Shown: positions 1 through 6,729 of the stretch, in pieces
How the letters are laid out: every line of letters starts with the position of its first letter
Position numbering within the stretch: position 1 is the stretch's first letter
NCBI GenBank assembly: GCA_035574195.1
Contig: DATLZE010000165.1
Span: forward strand, 1-28,895
Source of the DNA: SG8-41 sp035574195
GTDB lineage: Bacteria > Pseudomonadota > Gammaproteobacteria > Burkholderiales > SG8-41
Direction of reading: 5' to 3'
DNA length: 28,895 nucleotides
Program-made: the position numbers and the translations under genes
The notes under the pieces: generated by a model
Told to the model about the DNA's origin: nothing
Databases searched by the model: none
The model's input: only the letters and a program-made list of their open reading frames with translations

Positions 1-179
1 CGGATCGCCACCGGCAGCACGCGCGCGACGCCCGGATGCAGCCGCGGGATCGCGGCGAAAGCCTCCTCCACCACCCAGTGGATCTCGGCGGCGGGATGCG
101 CCGCGAGAATATCGCTCACGACCGGCAGATTGTGAACGACGTCGCCGAGCGAAGAGGTTTTCACCAACAACACGCGCAT
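1..179 (-). CDS. waaC: Lipopolysaccharide heptosyltransferase I, N-terminal part (runs off left edge)
   Basis: The reverse complement starts with ATG at 179 and reads MRVLLVKTSSLGDVVHNLPV, then a region containing HPAAEIHWVVEEAF. This is the N-terminus typical of ADP-heptose:LPS heptosyltransferase I (GT9), with the KTSSLGD loop and the IHWVVE strand. The family adds the first L-glycero-D-manno-heptose to Kdo of the LPS inner core at the cytoplasmic face of the inner membrane. Only 59 codons are in the window; the full protein is normally about 320-350 residues. It is divergent from rmlB, with 70 bases between the two starts. The motif makes the family call firm; whether it is WaaC rather than another GT9 member rests on this short stretch. 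Confidence 0.88.
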   Translation of the reverse strand, partial: MRVLLVKTSSLGDVVHNLPVVSDILAAHPAAEIHWVVEEAFAAIPRLHPGVARVLPVAI

Positions 180-249
180 GGGCGCAATTCTGCTAACATG
201 GCGGCCCCCAGTCCAGCGCGAAAAACAGCCCGCGCGAACCCCACACCCG
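180..249. promoter_or_regulatory. Divergent intergenic region between waaC and rmlB
   Basis: This 70-base spacer must hold the start signals of both divergent genes. No clear sigma-70 pair is visible. The only AT-richer stretches are near 186-198 (TTCTGCTAACATG), which read on the minus strand could be a weak -10 for waaC, and an A-run near 222-227. No strong ribosome binding site precedes the rmlB ATG at 250. The exact promoter positions are a guess. Confidence 0.35.
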
Positions 250-1323
250 ATGACTTCGCGTCCGATCCTCGTCACCGGCGGTGCAGGCTTCATCGGCTCG
301 AACTTCGTTCTCGAATGGATCGCAGCCGAGGGCACGCCCGTCGTCAACCTCGACAAGCTCACCTACGCCGGCAATCTCGAGAACCTCGCTGCGCTCAGGG
401 ACGACCCGCGGCACGTCTTCGTCCGGGGCGACATCTGCGATCGCGCGCTGGTGCGAAGGCTCCTCGCCGAGCACCGGCCGCGCGCGATCGTGCACTTCGC
501 CGCCGAGAGCCACGTGGACCGCTCGATCCACGGCCCCGCCGACTTCGTGCAGACCAACGTCATCGGCACGTTCAGCCTGCTCGAAGAGGCCAGGAACTAC
601 TGGCTCTCGCTTCAGCAACCGGAGAAGGCGCTGTTCCGGTTCCTGCACGTCTCGACCGACGAGGTCTACGGCTCGCTCGGGCCCGCCGATCCCGCCTTCA
701 CCGAGACGAGCCCCTACGCGCCCAACAGTCCCTATGCCGCATCGAAAGCCGCCTCCGATCACCTGGTGCGGGCGTATCACCACACCTACGGGCTGCCGGC
801 GATCACCACCAACTGCTCGAACAACTACGGGCCCTACCAGTTCCCCGAGAAGCTGATCCCCCTCATGATCGTGAACGCGCTCGAGGGCAAACCGCTCCCG
901 GTCTACGGCGACGGCGCCCATGTGCGCGACTGGCTCTACGTCGCCGACCACTGCGCGGCGGTGCGGGCGGCGCTCGCCCGCGGGCGCCCTGGCGAGACCT
1001 ACAACATCGGCGGCAACTCCGAGAAGACCAACCTCGAGGTGGTGCGCGCGGTGTGCGCGATCCTGGACGAGATCGCCCCCGATCCCCGGCTCTCGCCGCG
1101 CGCCTCGCTCATCACCTTCGTGCGCGACCGTCCCGGCCACGACCGGCGCTACGCCATGGACACCCGCAAGATCGCCGCCGAGCTCGGCTGGCGCCCGCGC
1201 GAGTGCTTCGACTCCGGGCTGCGCAAGACTGTCCGGTGGTATCTCGAGCACCGGGACTGGATCGCGGGCGTGGCGAGCGGCGAATACCGCAAGTGGGTGA
1301 GCCTGAACTACGAACGGCGCTGA
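250..1323 (+). CDS. rmlB: dTDP-glucose 4,6-dehydratase
   Basis: This 357-residue protein converts dTDP-D-glucose to dTDP-4-keto-6-deoxy-D-glucose, the shared precursor of dTDP-rhamnose and of the dTDP-3-amino sugar made by fdtA/fdtB further on. It is an extended short-chain dehydrogenase. The NAD-binding GGAGFIGSN is at residues 10-18, the dehydratase triad STDEVYG (T136, D137, E138) is followed by Y162 and K166 of YxxxK, and the typical DKLTYAGNLENL stretch is present. The length matches the family. The frame is open further upstream to 178, but ATG 250 gives the normal N-terminus (MTSRPILVTGG). It is first of the four rhamnose genes; rmlA follows after 175 bases. The identity is close to certain. 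Confidence 0.97.
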   Translation: MTSRPILVTGGAGFIGSNFVLEWIAAEGTPVVNLDKLTYAGNLENLAALRDDPRHVFVRGDICDRALVRRLLAEHRPRAIVHFAAESHVDRSIHGPADFVQTNVIGTFSLLEEARNYWLSLQQPEKALFRFLHVSTDEVYGSLGPADPAFTETSPYAPNSPYAASKAASDHLVRAYHHTYGLPAITTNCSNNYGPYQFPEKLIPLMIVNALEGKPLPVYGDGAHVRDWLYVADHCAAVRAALARGRPGETYNIGGNSEKTNLEVVRAVCAILDEIAPDPRLSPRASLITFVRDRPGHDRRYAMDTRKIAAELGWRPRECFDSGLRKTVRWYLEHRDWIAGVASGEYRKWVSLNYERR

Positions 1324-1498
1324 GCGCTCGCCGCATGTCGCTGGGGATCCTGATATCATCGCCGCGCAAGGAGGCCCTCGCTCGCCCTGGCCGCTGCGAA
1401 GCGGGGCCCGCGGCGCCGTGCCGGCGCGCCAGCGGCAGCCCGCGGCGCTCGGCCCTGGCGCCCGGTTCGTCAACCGCCTCACCATTGGCGAAGGGAGC
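1324..1498 (+). promoter_or_regulatory. Structured leader upstream of rmlA, possible promoter
   Basis: This 175-base gap has no gene. An extended -10-like sequence, TGATATCAT, lies at 1351-1359 with no convincing -35 box before it. Downstream the leader is extremely GC-rich and self-complementary: GCCGCTG (1390-1396) pairs with CAGCGGC (1430-1436), and inside it GCGCCG (1413-1418) pairs with CGGCGC (1422-1427) around a three-base loop. AAGGGAG at 1491-1497 lies almost directly before the rmlA ATG. A separate promoter for rmlA is possible but unproven. Confidence 0.35.
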
Positions 1499-2368
1499 AT
1501 GAAAGGCATCATTCTGGCCGGCGGCTCCGGCACGCGGCTCTATCCGGCGACCCAGGTCGTCTCGAAGCAACTGCTGCCGGTCTACGACAAGCCGATGATC
1601 TACTACCCCCTGACGACGCTCATGCTCGCCGGCATCCGCGACATCCTCGTGATCTCGACTCCGCAGGACACCCCGCGCTTCGAGCAACTGCTCGGCGACG
1701 GGCGCCGGTGGGGAATCGAGCTCTCCTACGCCGTGCAGCCCGCCCCCGAAGGCATTCCCCAGGCCTTCCTCATCGGGGCGGACTTCATCGGGGAGGACTC
1801 CTGCACGCTCATCCTCGGCGACAACCTCTTCTACGGCCACGACCTCGGGCGCGAGCTGCAAGAGGCGATGAAACACAGGCGCGGCGCGACGATCTTCGCC
1901 TATCCCGTGCACGACCCCGAGCGCTACGGGGTGATCGAATTCGACGCGAACCGCAGGGTGATCTCGATCGAGGAGAAGCCCAGGCGCCCCAAGTCGCGCT
2001 ACGCGCAGACGGGGCTCGCGATCTACGACCATCGCGTGGTCGAGATCGCCCGCTCGCTCCGGCCCTCGGCGCGCGGCGAGCTCGAGATCACCGACGTCAA
2101 TCTCGAGTATCTGCGCCGCGGCGAGCTGCGGGTCGTGCTGATGGGCCGCGGCATCGCCTGGCTCGACACGGGCACCCACGAGGCGCTGCTCGCCGCCTCG
2201 CACTTCATCGAGACCATCGAAAAGCGCCAGGGGCTCAAGATCGCCTGCCCCGAGGAGATCGCCTGGCGCATGGGCTACATCGGCGCCGCGCAGCTCGAAG
2301 CGCTCGCCGCGGCGATGAACGACAGCCCTTACGCGCGCTATCTGCGAGACATTCTCAAAGAGCCGTGA
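1499..2368 (+). CDS. rmlA: Glucose-1-phosphate thymidylyltransferase
   Basis: This 289-residue enzyme joins dTTP and glucose 1-phosphate to give dTDP-glucose, the first step of the rhamnose route and the supply for the amino-sugar branch. It shows the nucleotidyltransferase signature GGSGTRLYP near residues 8-16, followed by SKQLLPVYDKPMIYYPL, and the GDNLFYG metal-binding motif. The C-terminal part carries the WLDTGTHEALL and EEIAWR blocks typical of RmlA. The length is standard. The frame is open upstream to 1418, but ATG 1499 gives the canonical MKGIILAGG start. Its stop overlaps the GTG start of rmlC by four bases, so the two are translationally coupled. Confidence 0.97.
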   Translation: MKGIILAGGSGTRLYPATQVVSKQLLPVYDKPMIYYPLTTLMLAGIRDILVISTPQDTPRFEQLLGDGRRWGIELSYAVQPAPEGIPQAFLIGADFIGEDSCTLILGDNLFYGHDLGRELQEAMKHRRGATIFAYPVHDPERYGVIEFDANRRVISIEEKPRRPKSRYAQTGLAIYDHRVVEIARSLRPSARGELEITDVNLEYLRRGELRVVLMGRGIAWLDTGTHEALLAASHFIETIEKRQGLKIACPEEIAWRMGYIGAAQLEALAAAMNDSPYARYLRDILKEP

Positions 2369-2910
2369 GGATCATCCCCTCCGCGCTGCCCGGCGTGCTG
2401 ATCCTCGAGCCGCAGGTGTTCGAGGACGAGCGCGGCTTCTTCATGGAGAGCTACAACGCGCGCGAGCTCGCCGAGCGCGCCGGCATCACCGCGCAGTTCG
2501 TGCAGGACAACCACTCGCGCTCGGCAAAGAACGTGCTGCGCGGGCTGCACTACCAGATCCGGCAGGCGCAGGGCAAGCTCGTGCGGGTGACCGCCGGCGA
2601 AATCTACGATGTCGCGGTGGATATCCGCCGCAGCTCACCCGCTTTCGGCCGCTGGAGCGCCGACCGGCTCTCCGCCGCGAACCGCAGGATTCTCTGGATT
2701 CCGCCCGGCTTCGCGCACGGGTTTCTCGTCGTGAGCGACCACGCCGAAGTCCAGTACAAGACGACCGACTACTGGGCACCGCAGCACGAGCGCACCATCC
2801 TCTGGAACGACCCGGCGCTCGCCATTCCCTGGCCGCTCGAGGGCGAACCCATCCTCTCGGCCAAAGACCGCGCTGGCGTGCCGCTCGAACGCGCCGAGTG
2901 CTTTCCCTGA
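2365..2910 (+). CDS. rmlC: dTDP-4-dehydrorhamnose 3,5-epimerase
   Basis: This 181-residue cupin converts dTDP-4-keto-6-deoxyglucose to dTDP-4-keto-L-rhamnose. The hallmark stretches are FEDERGFFMESYN (about residues 19-31), QDNHSRS, VLRGLHYQ with the catalytic histidine near 62, GKLVRV, YDVAVDIRRSSP, WIPPGFAHGFLV, and YKTTDYWAP towards the C-terminus. The start is GTG at 2365 inside the GTGA overlap with the rmlA stop; it gives VRIIPSALPGVLILEP, which matches the usual RmlC N-terminus, whereas upstream codons in this frame are shadow of rmlA. The length is normal. It is followed by 240 bases before rmlD. Confidence 0.96.
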   Translation: MRIIPSALPGVLILEPQVFEDERGFFMESYNARELAERAGITAQFVQDNHSRSAKNVLRGLHYQIRQAQGKLVRVTAGEIYDVAVDIRRSSPAFGRWSADRLSAANRRILWIPPGFAHGFLVVSDHAEVQYKTTDYWAPQHERTILWNDPALAIPWPLEGEPILSAKDRAGVPLERAECFP

Positions 2911-3020
2911 CCGCCCCCTCGCCCGGCGGGAGCGTTCAGCGGGCAGCGTGCACGAGATCCGGCGACTCACCGCGCCCGTCTCTTCGGGTCGGATAGGTCG
3001 CCGTCACGTTGCATGGCAAA

Positions 3021-3030
3021 ATGCCGGCAT
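3021..3030. repeat. 10-bp perfect palindrome between rmlC and rmlD
   Basis: ATGCCGGCAT at 3021-3030 is a perfect palindrome inside a denser set of small inverted repeats (GGCAAAATGCC just before it and GCCGGCATGCC overlapping it). It lies about 120 bases before the rmlD start in the 240-base rmlC-rmlD gap. It could be a protein-binding site or chance in GC-rich DNA. Confidence 0.3.
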
Positions 3031-3095
3031 GCCTGCGCGGGGCCGCTGCTGCCTTCCGATACCTCCGGGTGATCGTTTCTTGCCGCCCGAGGATT

Positions 3096-3118
3096 GCGCC
3101 GGAGATTGCCTCCGGCGC
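3096..3118 (+). repeat. 9-bp perfect hairpin in the rmlD leader
   Basis: GCGCCGGAG (3096-3104) and CTCCGGCGC (3110-3118) are perfect inverted repeats around the five-base loop ATTGC. The hairpin ends 32 bases before the rmlD ATG and has no T-run after it, so it is not a standard terminator. It lies in the otherwise gene-free 2911-3150 interval. A similar stronger hairpin precedes hddA. Confidence 0.55.
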
Positions 3119-3150
3119 TGACCGCCGCCCCCGCTTGTGCCGCCCCGAAA

Positions 3151-4041
3151 ATGACCAGGATCCTGCTCGCCGGCGCAACCGGCCAGCTCGGCCACGAGCT
3201 CCTGACCGCGCTCGCGCCGCTCGGCGAGGTGATCGCGCCCGGGCGCGCCGAGCTCGACCTGACGCGGCCCGACACGCTGCGCCACGCGATCCGGGAGGCG
3301 CGGCCGCAGATCATCGTCAACGCCGCCGGTTACACCAACGTGGACCGCGCCGAAGCCGAGGCGCAGCTCGCGATGCAGGTCAACGGCATCGCGCCCGGGG
3401 TGATCGCCGAGGAAGCGAAGCGTCTCGGGGCGGTGCTCCTGCACTACTCCACCGACTACGTCTTCGACGGCACGCTCGGGCGCGCCTATACCGAGGAGGA
3501 CGCGCCCAATCCGGTGAATGTCTACGGGCGCACCAAGCTCGCGGGCGAGCGCGCGATCGAGGCCGCGGGCGGCGCCTACCTGATCCTGCGCACGAGCTGG
3601 ATCTACAGCGCGCGGCGGTCGAACTTCGTGCTCGCGATCCTTGCCCTCGCGCGCGAGAGAACGGAGCTTTCCGTGGTGGACGATCAGGTGGGCTCGCCCA
3701 CCTGGGCGCGGGCGCTCGCGCAGGCGAGCGCCGCGCTGCTGCGGCAGCGCGAATCCATAGCCAGGCGGCGCGGGATCTACCACCTCGCCGCCTCCGGCGA
3801 GACCAACCGCTACGAGTTCGCGCGCGCGATCCTCGCCCTCGCGCGCGAGATCGCGGGCGAGCGCGGCTGGGCGGCGCTGCGCCCGATTCGCTCCGAGGAC
3901 TATCCGCTGCCCGCTCCCCGCCCGCGCGCACCCGTGACGAGCAAGGAGAAGATCGAGCGCGCCTTCGGCATCGAGCTGCCGCACTGGCAGGCCCAGCTTC
4001 GCGCCTTTCTAGCCGAGTATCTCGGCGCAGCGCCCCCCTGA
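3151..4041 (+). CDS. rmlD: dTDP-4-dehydrorhamnose reductase
   Basis: This 296-residue short-chain reductase performs the last step to dTDP-L-rhamnose with NAD(P)H. It shows GATGQLG at residues 8-14, NAAGYTNVDRAE near 57-68, STDYVFDG at 100-107, and the catalytic YxxxK as Y125 and K129 in YGRTKLAGE. The C-terminus (SKEKIERAFGIELPHW) is the usual RmlD end, although the normally conserved ARRPxNS block is replaced here by APRPRAPVTS. The start is ATG 3151, giving MTRILLAGATGQLG; the frame is open further upstream but that part has no RmlD character. It is the last gene of the plus-strand rhamnose group and convergent with the DUF2442 gene. Confidence 0.96.
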   Translation: MTRILLAGATGQLGHELLTALAPLGEVIAPGRAELDLTRPDTLRHAIREARPQIIVNAAGYTNVDRAEAEAQLAMQVNGIAPGVIAEEAKRLGAVLLHYSTDYVFDGTLGRAYTEEDAPNPVNVYGRTKLAGERAIEAAGGAYLILRTSWIYSARRSNFVLAILALARERTELSVVDDQVGSPTWARALAQASAALLRQRESIARRRGIYHLAASGETNRYEFARAILALAREIAGERGWAALRPIRSEDYPLPAPRPRAPVTSKEKIERAFGIELPHWQAQLRAFLAEYLGAAPP

Positions 4042-4260
4042 CACCCCCCTCGCCTCGCGTCCCCTCCTGGGCAAGGAGGTGAGAAAAACGACTTTCCTCT
4101 CCTCGGACGTGGAGGGGTAGCGCGTAGCGCAGAGGGCCTCTCTCCCGAGGCCGGGCCCTCCTGGAAGCTGTCTGCGCTTTCCCCCGCGGAAGGGCTCAAT
4201 TGCCCGAAGCGGTGCGCGGCGAAATACGCCTATCCCCTCTTTCCCAGAAAGCTCGGCGTA
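4042..4260. other. Convergent intergenic region with short GC-rich inverted repeats
   Basis: No gene is visible between the rmlD stop and the DUF2442 stop. CCTCCT (4063-4068) and AGGAGG (4074-4079) form a six-base stem around GGGCA. A further stretch at about 4100-4130 (GGAGGGGTAGCGCGTAGCGCAGAGG) looks like the degenerate REP-type sequences often left between convergent genes in beta- and gammaproteobacteria. There is no T-run after the stem, so a factor-independent terminator is not convincing. The perfect Shine-Dalgarno-like AAGGAGGTGA at 4073-4082 leads to no open frame. Confidence 0.4.
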
Positions 4261-4506
4261 TCAGGCGGTCACCCGGACGTTATCGTGCAAAAACTCGGGG
4301 GAGAAATCCGCCCCGTTCGGCCACACCAGCGTGTGAAGCTCGGGGTGCAAGAGAAATTTCTTGAACATCTCGATCTCCCGCAAAGGCTCGAAGACCGCCC
4401 CATAGAGCTCGCCGCTCAGATCAATCTCGCCCTCTACCCCGTCGCTGAATCGGAGCCACACGACGTAGCGCCCGACGTAGCGGGCCTCGAGAAGCCTGTA
4501 GTTCAT
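4261..4506 (-). CDS. DUF2442 domain protein
   Basis: This 81-residue protein starts MNYRLLEARYVGRYVVWLRF and carries the FSDGVEGEIDLS and PELHTLVWPNGADFSPEFLH blocks that define DUF2442. The family is small and of unknown biochemical role. It is encoded directly after a DUF4160 gene, with three bases between the stop and the next ATG. DUF4160-DUF2442 pairs occur in many bacteria as two-gene units and are sometimes discussed as toxin-antitoxin-like, which I treat as unproven. The protein is complete and of normal length, transcribed against the rhamnose genes and unrelated to sugar metabolism. Confidence 0.85.
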   Translation of the reverse strand: MNYRLLEARYVGRYVVWLRFSDGVEGEIDLSGELYGAVFEPLREIEMFKKFLLHPELHTLVWPNGADFSPEFLHDNVRVTA

Positions 4507-4509
4507 CGC

Positions 4510-4803
4510 TCACTCCAACGGCGCGATCTTGACCAACGGTTCGCGATCTCGGGCGCGTTGCCAGTTCTGGAGCAGTTCGGCCTTGTGAAGCTCCCTCCAT
4601 TCCTGCACGTGGCCAAGGGCTCTCGGCGGAAAGGCCCCTGTCACCGTTCCCGACTCGATCTCCACGATCGCCTCATAGGCTCCATAAATCGCGTGGAAAT
4701 GCGCCGGACTGTGGTCGTTGTAGTACATCGCTACGACGATCCCGAGGAACCGGCTCAGTCCCGGGCATCGGCAGAATCTACGACGAAGCAATGCCCGTGG
4801 CAA
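4510..4803 (-). CDS. DUF4160 domain protein with disrupted start region
   Basis: The core, LSRFLGIVVAMYYNDHSPAH followed by FHAIYGAYEAIVEI, is the DUF4160 signature, and the C-terminus (LGHVQEWRELHKAELLQNWQ) also fits. Members usually begin MPxLSRF or MPxISRF. Here a matching ATG sits at 4768, but it is one base out of frame: the sequence after it, ATGCCCGGGACTGAGC, would need one C or G fewer to read MPGLSRF. In the open frame the only starts are TTG codons (4803 or 4791), which add an arginine-rich tail unlike the family. Either the gene uses such a start, or it is a recent frameshift or a sequencing error in the CCCGGG run. It is paired with the DUF2442 gene downstream. Confidence 0.72.
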   Translation of the reverse strand: MPRALLRRRFCRCPGLSRFLGIVVAMYYNDHSPAHFHAIYGAYEAIVEIESGTVTGAFPPRALGHVQEWRELHKAELLQNWQRARDREPLVKIAPLE

Positions 4804-4968
4804 CCCTTCTCATCGCCCGGACCGGCACGCCGAAGGGGAGTCCCGCGGGTGGCACCTCGCCTTTGGGATCGAACGTCGAGCTTCGAACCCGGACCTCGAA
4901 CCGCCACGAGCCCGCGCGCGTGCGCGGCGACGAGAAGGACCTTTGCCGCCGGGACTGAAGATGCCAGC
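4804..4968. other. Gene-poor stretch before the cassette
   Basis: No confident gene is present. A minus-strand frame that ends at a TAG at 4778, ten bases before the family-like DUF4160 ATG, contains a stretch reading FDPKGEVPPAGLPFG. It could be the degraded end of a third gene of that minus-strand unit, but I do not recognise it and its upstream part runs into sequence explained by other genes. Confidence 0.25.
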
Positions 4969-5147
4969 GATTTCCGGGCGCAGCAGATCGTGCAGATCGA
5001 ACGCACGAATATCCGACGCTGGCCCGGCGCCCTAAGAACCCCGTGTTTTCGAACGCGAAGTTGCTCCAGACATTCGGCATCGCGCTTCCCGACTGGAAAT
5101 TTTCGCTCAGGCTCTGCGTCGAGGATTTGTTGTATTCTTCGCGCTGA
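4969..5147 (+). pseudogene. Remnant of a second rmlD (C-terminal end, frameshifted)
   Basis: From 5007 to the TGA at 5145-5147 the plus strand reads EYPTLARRPKNPVF, then SNAKLLQTFGIALPDW, then KFSLRLCVEDLLYSSR. EYPTxARRPxN, the S..K...FGI.LP.W block and the closing ExL helix are the C-terminus of dTDP-4-dehydrorhamnose reductase. One frame earlier, 4969-5007 reads DFRAQQIVQIERT, which would join it if one base were restored at about 5007 (ACG-GAATAT). The rest of the gene is absent. The remnant keeps the family's ARRPxN motif, which the resident RmlD lacks, so it is not a simple duplication of it. It marks the left edge of the low-GC cassette. Confidence 0.8.
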
Positions 5148-5173
5148 ACGGACATCCGCATCGAGTTGAAAGC

Positions 5174-5929
5174 ATGCAGATGGCGCAGTCGCCCGACATC
5201 GGCATTTCCATCGTCAGTCACGGACAAGGAGCGCTGGTCAAGACCCTGCTTTCCGACCTCAAAGGCTGTCGCTCGCTTCCCGTGGAAGTCCTCCTTACAG
5301 TCAACGTAATGGAGGATCTGCCTTTCGATCCGACGGATTTTGATTTCCCGATCAGGATCATCGCCAACGCCGCCCCGAAAGGGTTTGCCGCGAACCACAA
5401 CGCGGCTTTCAGGCTGACAAAGGCCGATTATTTCTGCATACTCAACCCCGACATCAGGCTGGAACGCGACCCCTTTCCATGCCTGCTCCAGGAACTGAAA
5501 CATCCGGCGGTCGGTGCAGCCGGGCCCCTGATCGTGGATCCCTCCGGCCGCATCGAGGATAGCGCGCGCAGATTTCCGACACCGGTTGGCATTCTGAAAA
5601 AAGCGCTATTCGGAACGGGAAACCCCGAATATGCGATCGGCGAGGCAACGATTTATCCCGAATGGATCGCCGGGATGTTCATGGTGTTCGATTCCGCGGT
5701 ATACCGCTCGATCGGCGGACTGGATGAGCGTTATTTTCTTTACTATGAGGACGTCGATCTTTGCTGGCGGCTGCAGCGCTGCGGCTATCGGGTGGCACTG
5801 GTGCCTGCGGTCCGCGCAATCCATGATGCCCGCCGCAAGAGCCATCGTAACTTGCGTTATCTCACGTGGCACGCAGCCAGCATGCTGCGATTTTTTGCAA
5901 GGCGCGCCGTGAGTTCACTGGCGGGATAG
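5174..5929 (+). CDS. GT2-family glycosyltransferase, rhamnosyltransferase-like
   Basis: This 251-residue GT-A enzyme resembles WbbL-type rhamnosyltransferases. The N-terminal strand ISIVSHGQG is followed by GFAANHNAAF (70-79), the metal-binding region ILNPDIRL (89-96), EWIAGMFMVF near 163-172, and FLYYEDVDLCWRL (188-200), all hallmarks of this GT2 group. It probably transfers rhamnose or another deoxysugar from a dTDP donor on the cytoplasmic face of the membrane. A short basic tail ends the protein; it is at the lower end of family length. The start is ATG 5174; ATG 5180 is an alternative. It is the first gene of the cassette, five bases before the permease start. Donor and acceptor cannot be read from the sequence. 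Confidence 0.9.
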   Translation: MQMAQSPDIGISIVSHGQGALVKTLLSDLKGCRSLPVEVLLTVNVMEDLPFDPTDFDFPIRIIANAAPKGFAANHNAAFRLTKADYFCILNPDIRLERDPFPCLLQELKHPAVGAAGPLIVDPSGRIEDSARRFPTPVGILKKALFGTGNPEYAIGEATIYPEWIAGMFMVFDSAVYRSIGGLDERYFLYYEDVDLCWRLQRCGYRVALVPAVRAIHDARRKSHRNLRYLTWHAASMLRFFARRAVSSLAG

Positions 5930-5934
5930 CCCAA

Positions 5935-6726
5935 GTGTCCGTTGTCAAATTTTTGAGCTTCTGGCAAGAACTATACGATGCCCGATTTGTCCTGCGCGAA
6001 CTAGTTCGACAGCAACTTATCCTTCGGTACCGACGAACCGTCTTCGGCTATTTCTGGACGTTATTCAATCCCTTGCTAATGATGTCGGTGACGGCCGTAG
6101 TGTTTTCCACCATCTTCAAGATGGACCTGAAAACTTACGCGATCTTCTTGTTCGCAGGGATGATCCCCTTTACTTACTTTAGCAGCACCGTCACCCAGAG
6201 CGGGCAGGCCCTCGTTGGCAATGAGGGGCTGATTAAGAAAATTTATATCCCGAGGCTGCTCTTTCCGTTGAGCATTGCGATTGCCCTGTTGATCGATAGC
6301 ATTTTGACGGCAATCGCGCTGTTAATAATCATATTCGTCATCGGCGGCAAACCGACAACTGCACTGCTTTTTATACCGATGGCGTATTTTCTGCTATTCG
6401 TTTTTACCATTGGTGTAGCGCAGATAATGGCGATCTGCACGGTATATTTTCGCGACCTTCAACATATCGTTGGGGTCCTGATGCAGGCGCTTCTTTTTTT
6501 GACACCAATTTTCTACAAGCCAGAGGCGTTGACGGGGAAAGTGACGTGGGTCATCGCAGTCAATCCACTCACGCAATTCGTCGAATTGTTCCGGCGTCCA
6601 ATCTATGGTGGCGAACTGCCGCCCCTAGCAACGATTTCAGTGGCCGCGATAATTTCTGCCGCATCGTTGGTTATCGGCCTGTGGTTTTTCCGCAGGCATG
6701 AAAACAACGTGATATTCAGGCTCTAA
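5935..6726 (+). CDS. wzm: Polysaccharide ABC exporter permease (Wzm type), first system
   Basis: This 263-residue ABC-2 permease exports a lipid-linked polysaccharide across the inner membrane together with the ATPase encoded next. It has a cytoplasmic N-terminus (ELVRQQLILRYRRTVFGYFW), then six hydrophobic segments at about 40-60, 68-85, 112-138, 142-170, 177-195 and 232-253. Between them lie the typical YFRDLQHIV motif (171-179) and NPLTQFVELFR (210-220). GTG at 5935 is chosen because it follows the preceding stop directly; the frame is open upstream to 5866 but would overlap the glycosyltransferase. Three bases separate it from the ATPase. It is visibly AT-richer than the second permease at 26738. 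Confidence 0.93.
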   Translation: MSVVKFLSFWQELYDARFVLRELVRQQLILRYRRTVFGYFWTLFNPLLMMSVTAVVFSTIFKMDLKTYAIFLFAGMIPFTYFSSTVTQSGQALVGNEGLIKKIYIPRLLFPLSIAIALLIDSILTAIALLIIIFVIGGKPTTALLFIPMAYFLLFVFTIGVAQIMAICTVYFRDLQHIVGVLMQALLFLTPIFYKPEALTGKVTWVIAVNPLTQFVELFRRPIYGGELPPLATISVAAIISAASLVIGLWFFRRHENNVIFRL

Positions 6727-6729
6727 AGC

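Noticed and set aside
4063..4082. Factor-independent terminator after rmlD
   Set aside because: The stem is only six bases and is followed by GAGAAAAACG rather than a T-run on the plus strand; on the minus strand the T-run would precede the stem.
4285..5169. Plus-strand ORF across the DUF4160/DUF2442 pair
   Set aside because: It is antisense to two recognisable minus-strand domains; only its last part coincides with the rmlD remnant, which is better explained as a frameshifted fragment.
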